This document shows, in pieces, positions 7,068 to 11,105 of a DNA stretch of 11,105 nucleotides. The DNA lies in the NCBI GenBank assembly GCA_020724205.1, contig DYHK01000019.1, positions 1-11,105 on the forward strand. Direction: 5' to 3'. The stretch comes from Candidatus Aenigmatarchaeum sp. (lineage in GTDB: Archaea > Nanobdellota > Nanobdellia > Pacearchaeales > GW2011-AR1). The notes under the pieces are model-generated. The model ran no database searches. It saw only the letters and a list, made by a program, of their open reading frames with translations, and was not told the DNA's origin. Numbering within the stretch: the first letter of the stretch is position 1; the number at the start of each line of letters is the position of its first letter. Position numbers and translations under genes: made by a program.

Positions 7068-7072
7068 AATAA

Positions 7073-7097
7073 TTTATTTTTATTTTTATTATTTTTT
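7073..7097 (+). terminator. T-rich archaeal transcription terminator
   Basis: Just after the stop codon at 7067 the plus strand has runs of T3, T5, T5 and T6 separated by single A residues or ATTA. Archaeal RNA polymerase commonly terminates in such oligo-T tracts without a hairpin. It separates the secreted-protein gene from repeat copy C, which starts at 7100. Confidence 0.6.
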
Positions 7098-7099
7098 AA

Positions 7100-7215
7100 T
7101 TAAATGAAGCTAAAATCCAGAGGTTATGTGATAGCTGTAAATTAATTAATATACGCTCAGAAATTAATATAAATGTTTAAATTTCTTTTAGGAAATTTTA
7201 TTATTGACTATTTAC
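7100..7215 (+). repeat. Dispersed structured intergenic element, copy C
   Basis: The 5' end is TTAAATGAAGCTAAAATCC, diverged from the GTAAATA of the other copies, and the 3' end is ATTGACTATTTAC. Ends still pair through TAAAT (7101-7105) and ATTTA (7210-7214). The inner pairing is GCTA (7109-7112) with TAGC (7132-7135). The 3' hairpin is AAATTTCT (7179-7186), loop TTTA, GGAAATTT (7191-7198); compared with copy B a C-G pair became a T-G wobble, so pairing is kept. It lies between the terminator after 7067 and the promoter at 7229. Confidence 0.78.
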
Positions 7216-7228
7216 ATTAATAATCAGA

Positions 7229-7238
7229 TTTATAAAAG
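7229..7238 (+). promoter_or_regulatory. TATA box for the DUF2238-like gene
   Basis: TTTATAAAAG lies 20-29 nt before ATG 7258. This supports the ATG as the start of a leaderless mRNA and argues against the TTG at 7204, which lies upstream of the promoter and inside repeat copy C. Confidence 0.65.
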
Positions 7239-7257
7239 TAGAATTCTAAATATTATT

Positions 7258-7884
7258 ATGTTTAATCATCTTAAACAGCTTAAAAGAGGACACATTATAC
7301 TTGGTGTATTAAATGCAATTTATATTATAGCATTTGCGTGGTATTATATTGGTATTAAAAACTATGAATTTTTATGGTATGTAGCTGTTCTCGTATTCTT
7401 TTTCCTTTTGATATTTTTAACCTTGCATAGAAGCAAGTTTGATTATACAATTTTAATTGGCTTGTCTATATGGGGATTTCTTCATATGGCTGGAGGAGGA
7501 ATAATTGTTAATGGAAATGTTCTTTACGCATATCATATAATTGATATTTTTGAGAGGGGAGATATTTACATACTAAAGTTTGATCAGTTTGTACACGCTT
7601 TTGGATTTTTTGTTGCAACACTAGTAGGTTATAGTTTATTGAAACCTTACTTAAATAAAGATACAAATTACAAGGTAGTTTACTTTCTATTAATTTGTGT
7701 TGGTATGGGCCTTGGGGCTTTGAATGAGATTGTTGAGTTCATTGCAGTTGTTGTTTTTCCTTCAACAGGAGTTGGAGGTTATTACAATACAGGATTAGAT
7801 CTAGTAGCTAATATGCTTGGAAGTATTATTGCTGTTATTTTCATTCATTTCAAAAGAAGAACAAAAATGGAGGTGAAGAAATGA
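7258..7884 (+). CDS. DUF2238/YjdF-like integral membrane protein
   Basis: A protein of 208 residues with about six hydrophobic segments: near 12-32, 39-57, 63-83, 112-130, 138-168 and 183-198. Conserved-looking polar motifs lie at membrane boundaries: DQFVHAFG (109-116), NEIVEF (156-161) and TGLDLVANMLG (178-188). Their order and spacing resemble the DUF2238 (YjdF) family, which carries an Asp-His motif, a Glu-rich helix and a D-x-x-x-N-x-x-G motif; the function of that family is unknown. The chosen ATG follows a TATA box at 7229-7238. The stop codon overlaps the start of the next gene (ATGA at 7881-7884), so the two are translationally coupled. Confidence 0.72.
   Translation: MFNHLKQLKRGHIILGVLNAIYIIAFAWYYIGIKNYEFLWYVAVLVFFFLLIFLTLHRSKFDYTILIGLSIWGFLHMAGGGIIVNGNVLYAYHIIDIFERGDIYILKFDQFVHAFGFFVATLVGYSLLKPYLNKDTNYKVVYFLLICVGMGLGALNEIVEFIAVVVFPSTGVGGYYNTGLDLVANMLGSIIAVIFIHFKRRTKMEVKK
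7869..7876 (+). promoter_or_regulatory. Strong Shine-Dalgarno for the 53-residue gene
   Basis: GGAGGTGA lies 4 nt before ATG 7881, inside the end of the upstream gene. It is the strongest ribosome binding site in the window and shows that the short downstream reading frame is really translated. Confidence 0.8.
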
Positions 7885-8042
7885 AAAGTAAAAAGTTTCC
7901 GATATTTGCAGTAATTCTTTTAGTTCTTGGAGTTATATGGCTGTTAAGCGAGCTTAATGTGCTGACTGTGAACATTCCATGGATTCCAGTGATACTTATA
8001 ATTGTTGCAATAGGATTAATTGCTAATAGGTATCTGGGATAA
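7881..8042 (+). CDS. Small membrane protein, LiaI/LiaF transmembrane-region-like, 53 residues
   Basis: Starts at ATG 7881, overlapping the previous stop by ATGA, and ends at TAA 8040-8042. It has a basic N-terminus (MKSKKFP) and two hydrophobic helices at about 7-24 and 32-49, joined by SELNVLTVNIPW. The arrangement (ILLVLGVIWLLSELNVL, then WIPVILIIVAIGLIANRYLG) matches the two-helix LiaI-LiaF-like membrane domain often found in small bacterial and archaeal proteins (DUF5668-like). Its role is unknown; in bacteria related domains occur in envelope-stress proteins. The strong GGAGGTGA and the overlap with the DUF2238-like gene suggest the two membrane proteins are made together. Confidence 0.78.
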   Translation: MKSKKFPIFAVILLVLGVIWLLSELNVLTVNIPWIPVILIIVAIGLIANRYLG

Positions 8043-8061
8043 TTGAAGTTTAATTCAGTTA

Positions 8062-8072
8062 TTTATTTAAAT
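8062..8072 (+). promoter_or_regulatory. Probable TATA box for the nuclease-like gene
   Basis: TTTATTTAAAT lies 21-31 nt before ATG 8093 in a 50-nt gap. The distance fits a leaderless archaeal transcript. Confidence 0.5.
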
Positions 8073-8092
8073 TAGATTCTATTTGGAATTTT

Positions 8093-8647
8093 ATGAAAAA
8101 AGAGAGTGGGAGTGTAAGTAATATTTTGAGAGATAAGATTTCTGAAACTATTAAAAATAAGAATGGAGAGTTAGAGTTAAGATATAAGCCTGAATTTAAT
8201 GAAAAGGGAGAGATTATACTTAAGGAAAAAAGTAAAATTAGAAGCGGTAAGCTTGCAAGGGCTGCTGGAGCTAGATTTGAACTGAGGGTTAGAAAGGAGT
8301 GGGAGGATAAGGGATTTATTCTTGATAAGTGGACAAATAATGTTGATTTAGAGGCTGGAAGGGTAACTCCTGCTAAGAGAAAGTATAACCCTTTCAGAAA
8401 GGCGTTAGTTATAGGGACTGGTTTTCCTGATTTTATTGCTGTAAAGCCATTGAATAATGGGCTTCACGAGGTAATTGGTATAGAAGTAAAGATGAATGGG
8501 TTGCTTTCTAAGGAAGAAAAGGAAAAGGCTAGATGGTATTTAGAAAATAATGTTTTCAGCAAGATTTTAGTTGCAAAGAAGAGTGAGGTAAGAGGAGAGG
8601 TAGAACACATTGATTTTTCTGAGAAGTGGGGAGAAAAAAGTAAGTAA
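8093..8647 (+). CDS. PD-(D/E)XK nuclease-like protein
   Basis: A soluble, basic protein of 184 residues. After a helical N-terminus (about 1-50) comes a restriction-endonuclease-like core: a helix with GARFELRVRKEWEDKGF (59-75, Glu63), then GFPDFIAV (110-117) with Asp113, then IGIEVK (128-133) with Glu131 and Lys133. Helix Glu, PD and ExK in this order are the metal-binding residues of the PD-(D/E)XK fold, used by Holliday-junction resolvases, VRR-NUC proteins and restriction enzymes. The C-terminal NNVFSKILVAKK fits the last beta strand. The exact substrate cannot be told from sequence; no methylase or helicase partner is adjacent. It has its own promoter, and repeat copy D lies downstream in the opposite orientation. 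Confidence 0.72.
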   Translation: MKKESGSVSNILRDKISETIKNKNGELELRYKPEFNEKGEIILKEKSKIRSGKLARAAGARFELRVRKEWEDKGFILDKWTNNVDLEAGRVTPAKRKYNPFRKALVIGTGFPDFIAVKPLNNGLHEVIGIEVKMNGLLSKEEKEKARWYLENNVFSKILVAKKSEVRGEVEHIDFSEKWGEKSK

Positions 8648-8672
8648 GACTAGTCATATGAAGAAAAATAAT

Positions 8673-8788
8673 ATAAATAATCAATAAAGATTTTTCATGT
8701 GGGAAAAATCTCACACTTAAAGTAGGTTAAATTATCTTCTAACTAATTACTAGCTAACATATAACTTCTGGATTTTAGCATTATTTAC
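8673..8788 (-). repeat. Dispersed structured intergenic element, copy D (inverted)
   Basis: Read on the minus strand it begins GTAAATAATGCTAAAATCC and ends ATTGATTATTTAT. Ends pair over eight base pairs plus a G-T wobble. The inner pairing is GCTAA (8779-8775) with TTAGC (8757-8753). The 3' hairpin has a different sequence from the other copies yet the same position: AGATTTTTC with GAAAAATCT (8688-8696 and 8703-8711 on plus), 9 bp, loop of 6. It is opposite in direction to both flanking genes, so it is not simply the leader of a downstream gene. Confidence 0.78.
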
Positions 8789-8810
8789 TTAGTTTAAACT
8801 GATTACTCTA

Positions 8811-8833
8811 TTAATTTTTAATATAAAAATTAA
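8811..8833 (+). promoter_or_regulatory. TATA box within a perfect inverted repeat, before the AmrS-like gene
   Basis: TTAATTTTT (8811-8819) and AAAAATTAA (8825-8833) form a perfect 9-bp inverted repeat around AATAT. TATAAAAA at 8822-8829, overlapping its right arm, lies 30-37 nt before ATG 8859, a good promoter position. The symmetry could be an operator for a dimeric regulator, or simply a consequence of A/T composition. Confidence 0.45.
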
Positions 8834-8858
8834 TAAATAAAGGCCTCTTGTAAAAGTT

Positions 8859-9815
8859 ATGACAATGAAAGAGGCTGAATTCTATAAGAAACTTAATGAT
8901 AAAAAGGTACATTGTACCTTATGTCCGCACTCGTGTATAATTGAAAATGGTGAGACTGGAATTTGTAAGGTAAGAATGAATGTGAATGGAAAATTAAAAA
9001 ATTTACTTTATAATAACCCTAAAAAATTTTATCTCAGAAAGATTGAAGATTTTAGTGTTTATCATGTTAAGCCGTGGAGTTACTTCCTTGGGTTAGATGT
9101 ATCTGGAACAAATCTTGTTTTAAAGAATGATGACCTTTACAATCCTGAAGAAGATGAGACAATAAGCTTACCTTCAGCAAAAGTTTATTCAGAGGCAGAG
9201 AAAAAGAAGGCTACAGGAATTATATTAAATGAGGATGAGCCCTTGATTAATTATGAGTATATTAAGGAGGTTTTAAAAAAAAGTGATAAGATCAATTTGT
9301 TAAGAACCTATGGGTATGTTGAAGAAGAGCCTTTATTAGAGCTAATACCATATCTAAAAGGAGTTGTGATTGATATAAAGTCTATGACTCCTGACTTCTA
9401 TGAGAATTTTTATTCTGCTGATTTAGATGATATACTTAGTAATTTAAAATTACTAAAAAGACATAATATATGGATTGAAGTCTTTTTTGAGATCCTTCCA
9501 AATATGGATGAGTCTGTTTATGATGTTAGAAAACTTACAGCCTGGATCCTTAACAACTTAGGGGCTGAAACCCCTCTTCATATTTATGCTAAAGATAATA
9601 CTAAGATACAGGATACTCTAAAGAAGATGAGAAAGACATCAATGGATGCTGGAATGTATTATGTTTACCTTGATCTGCCTAATTTTGATGAGGGAAGAAG
9701 CACTTTCTGCCCAAACTGCAAGAAGATAGTTATAGAAAGAAAATCAGGAGCAATAATTAACTCTCTTTTAGATGGAAGGTGTAAATGCAACAGAGAAATA
9801 GAGGGTATTTGGTAA
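8859..9815 (+). CDS. AmrS-family (PflA-like) protein lacking the radical SAM cysteines
   Basis: A protein of 318 residues aligning along its length with the AMMECR1/MEMO-associated radical SAM enzyme AmrS, once annotated as pyruvate-formate-lyase activating enzyme. The N-terminal Cys cluster is kept (C19, C22, C26, C36 in KVHCTLCPHSC...GICKVR), as are the later family motifs GIILNEDEPLINYEY, VVIDIKSMTPDFYENF, LGAETPLH and YYVYLDLPN, plus a zinc-ribbon-like C-terminus (C284, C287, C308, C310). The signature GCNFRCKFCQNW is replaced in register by GTNLVLKNDDLY (83-94), so the three [4Fe-4S] ligands become T84, L88 and D91. It therefore should not carry the SAM-reducing cluster and is probably a pseudoenzyme. 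ATG 8865 is an alternative start. It leads a three-gene overlapping operon. Confidence 0.82.
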   Translation: MTMKEAEFYKKLNDKKVHCTLCPHSCIIENGETGICKVRMNVNGKLKNLLYNNPKKFYLRKIEDFSVYHVKPWSYFLGLDVSGTNLVLKNDDLYNPEEDETISLPSAKVYSEAEKKKATGIILNEDEPLINYEYIKEVLKKSDKINLLRTYGYVEEEPLLELIPYLKGVVIDIKSMTPDFYENFYSADLDDILSNLKLLKRHNIWIEVFFEILPNMDESVYDVRKLTAWILNNLGAETPLHIYAKDNTKIQDTLKKMRKTSMDAGMYYVYLDLPNFDEGRSTFCPNCKKIVIERKSGAIINSLLDGRCKCNREIEGIW

Positions 9816-10048
9816 TAGGTATTTTAGTAGTAGCATTAATAATAAATAGTATTTTTTTAATTAATCTAACAAATCAAGAAACACAAGATATAAATATGCC
9901 TCAAAATAATGATATTTTGTTCAAATCAGATAATTATAAGACAGTTGAGATGAGTGCTATAGGGTTTTTACTTTTCTCAGCTATACTAATATTATTTGAG
10001 TTTTTAAGAAAAAATGACTCAGACAATAACAGCCACATTCATTCTTGA
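9785..10048 (+). CDS. Small two-helix membrane protein of unknown function
   Basis: A protein of 87 residues with two hydrophobic segments, about 8-29 (YLVIGILVVALIINSIFLI) and 57-75 (SAIGFLLFSAILILFEFL). They are separated by a polar Asn/Gln/Asp-rich loop (30-55) probably outside the cell, with a charged C-terminus (RKNDSDNNSHIHS). Its start overlaps the AmrS-like gene by 31 nt; GGAAGGTG just before ATG 9785 may act as ribosome binding site. A TTG at 9809 is a possible shorter start that would remove most of the overlap. No family recognised. Confidence 0.65.
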   Translation: MQQRNRGYLVIGILVVALIINSIFLINLTNQETQDINMPQNNDILFKSDNYKTVEMSAIGFLLFSAILILFEFLRKNDSDNNSHIHS

Positions 10049-10526
10049 AATATTAGGCAGGCCTCCTGAACATATTATTAGTGCTCTAAACCAACTCGTT
10101 GATAGGATTGGACAGGAAAAGGGAGTAAAAATTATTAATAAAAAGGTTCATGAGCCTAAAAATTTAAAGGATTCTCAGGATTTATTCACTAGTTTTGCCG
10201 AGGTAGAGGCAGAATTTGAAGATTTAGGTTCTATGTTTGTAGTTGCTTTCAATTACATGCCTTCTAACTTTGAGATTATAAAACCTGAAGATTTTCACAT
10301 GAAGAATAATGATTTCTCTGGAATTATAACTGCAATTCTACTAAGACTCCATAGGTATGATGAGGTTGCTAAGAAGATAACAATGGACAAGCAGATTCTT
10401 GAGAATAAGATCCGAGAGATACTTAGAGATTTTCCAGAGGTTGAGAAAAAACTTAGGGAAAGAGTGGAAGAGCAAAAGAAAGAGATTGAGAAGAAAAAGA
10501 AGAAAGAAAGTAAGAAGAATTCTTAA
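10014..10526 (+). CDS. Conserved-looking soluble protein with charged C-terminal helix, unknown function
   Basis: A protein of 170 residues. Residues 1-95 look like an alpha/beta domain with the order beta (TITATFILEIL), helix (HIISALNQLVDRIG), beta (VKIINKKVHEP), helix (KDSQDLFTSF), beta (AEVEAEFEDLGSMFVVAF); this resembles a ferredoxin-like fold, but I recognise no family. Residues about 100-135 are helical, and 130-170 form a long Lys/Glu-rich helix likely to be a coiled coil (EKKLRERVEEQKKEIEKKKKK). There is no signal or membrane segment. It overlaps the preceding membrane-protein gene by 35 nt, the third gene of a tightly overlapped set. Confidence 0.72.
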   Translation: MTQTITATFILEILGRPPEHIISALNQLVDRIGQEKGVKIINKKVHEPKNLKDSQDLFTSFAEVEAEFEDLGSMFVVAFNYMPSNFEIIKPEDFHMKNNDFSGIITAILLRLHRYDEVAKKITMDKQILENKIREILRDFPEVEKKLRERVEEQKKEIEKKKKKESKKNS

Positions 10527-10550
10527 AGTATATACTAAAGTATAGAAAAG

Positions 10551-10574
10551 AATAAATATAAGTTGGTATTTATT
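10551..10574. repeat. Short inverted repeat in the 10527-10604 gap
   Basis: AATAAATA (10551-10558) and TATTTATT (10567-10574) are perfect 8-bp inverted arms around an 8-base loop, followed by T5 at 10581-10585. It may act in ending the upstream operon, or AATAAATATAAG (10551-10562) may be the TATA region of the lipoprotein gene at 10605. Sequence alone does not decide. Confidence 0.35.
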
Positions 10575-10604
10575 ACCTAATTTTTCAGAAAAAATTCAAA
10601 TAAA

Positions 10605-11105
10605 ATGAAAATAAAAAAAGGATTAACAGGTATTTTGGCTTCAGGTTTATTTTTAGGTTCGTCTCTAGTTGGATGTGAAACAGTTCACGAATTAGATGCA
10701 AATATCATGAAAGGGCTTGGAGTTTCAAAAGATTATCATGAAGATGGGAGCATTATTGGAGTTCCAACTAGTGAGAATAAGATACAATTCTTCAAAAAAG
10801 AGGAAAAGAGCAATTATGTAAATAGTCTATTTTTTTCTAGTGGAAATATTAATGGGTCTGAAAGAAGTGAAATTAAAGTTGGTGCGGGTAAAGAGTATAT
10901 AGTTGGAGATAATATTTCTTTATTTTATCCTGTGCCTCTTAACTGTGAGGAGGTAAATGCTCAGATATATGTTCTTGGAGAAAGAAGAAGAGCAGAAGTT
11001 GCAAGATTATGGTGGAAAATAATGCCTAGAGACAAAACAGTAAATATTAACTTTCAACCATCTATTCCAGGAAGAATTTTAGTAGAATATTTGGGTTTTA
11101 ATGGA
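10605..11105 (+). CDS. Putative lipoprotein, partial (runs off the right edge)
   Basis: The frame is open from ATG 10605 through 167 codons to the window end. The N-terminus MKIKKGLTGILASGLFLGSS followed by LVGC is a lipoprotein signal peptide, with a lipobox ending in Cys24. The mature protein would be anchored by lipid at the outer face of the cytoplasmic membrane. The visible part is hydrophilic with several likely beta strands (RSEIKVGAGKEYIVGDNISLFYPV, NAQIYVLGERRRAEVARLWW, KTVNINFQPSIPGRILVEYLG), suggesting a beta-sandwich; this is inference. No family recognised. It starts 78 nt after the operon at 8859-10526 on the same strand. Confidence 0.72.
   Translation, partial: MKIKKGLTGILASGLFLGSSLVGCETVHELDANIMKGLGVSKDYHEDGSIIGVPTSENKIQFFKKEEKSNYVNSLFFSSGNINGSERSEIKVGAGKEYIVGDNISLFYPVPLNCEEVNAQIYVLGERRRAEVARLWWKIMPRDKTVNINFQPSIPGRILVEYLGFNG

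Noticed and set aside
7204-7257. TTG start extending the DUF2238-like protein by 18 residues
   Set aside because: The TATA box at 7229-7238 would lie inside the coding region, and the TTG falls within repeat copy C.

Overview
The window looks like a piece of a small-genome archaeal chromosome, most likely DPANN (Pacearchaeota/Woesearchaeota-like). The evidence is: AT-rich DNA with AGA/AGG/ATA-rich codon use; RadB and an HMf-type histone; TATA boxes of the TTTATAAA type about 20-40 nt before start codons, with very short or no leaders; and a secreted protein with the Cys-rich modules (SCTDND..., CPDGCSNGAC) that I associate with these archaea. This placement is an inference from protein content; no rRNA or tRNA gene is visible.

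Layout. (1) 1-1759, minus: a large secreted protein running off the left edge. It has a signal peptide, five repeats of about 54 residues and a chain of Cys-rich modules, and is cut by one in-frame TGA after codon 88. (2) 1820-2560, minus: radB. (3) 2814-3880, plus: a Yip1-like membrane protein and an acylphosphatase. (4) 4132-6242, plus: a class II lysyl-tRNA synthetase with a C-terminal DUF2000-like domain, followed after 2 nt by an unusually short histone. (5) 6297-7067: a secreted protein of unknown function. (6) 7258-8042: a DUF2238-like membrane protein overlapping a 53-residue LiaI/LiaF-like membrane protein. (7) 8093-8647: a PD-(D/E)XK nuclease-like protein. (8) 8859-10526: three overlapping genes led by an AmrS-type 'radical SAM' protein that has lost all three cluster cysteines. 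(9) 10605-right edge: a partial lipoprotein.

The most notable non-coding signal is a family of four related intergenic elements of about 116-143 nt (2622-2739, 3936-4078, 7100-7215 on plus; 8673-8788 on minus). Each gap longer than about 150 nt holds exactly one copy and no shorter gap holds a full one. All share a 5' box around CTAAAATCCA, a 3' hairpin whose stem is kept although its sequence changes, a terminal ATTGAYTATTTA box, and ends that pair with each other. This suggests a structured RNA family or a MITE-like element with conserved folding. The 5' core is also complementary to the leader of the 6297 gene, just before its Shine-Dalgarno sequence.

No gene-free stretch exceeds 300 bases. 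The gaps of 190-253 nt are filled mainly by these elements plus promoters. I see no CRISPR array, transposase, tRNA or rRNA.
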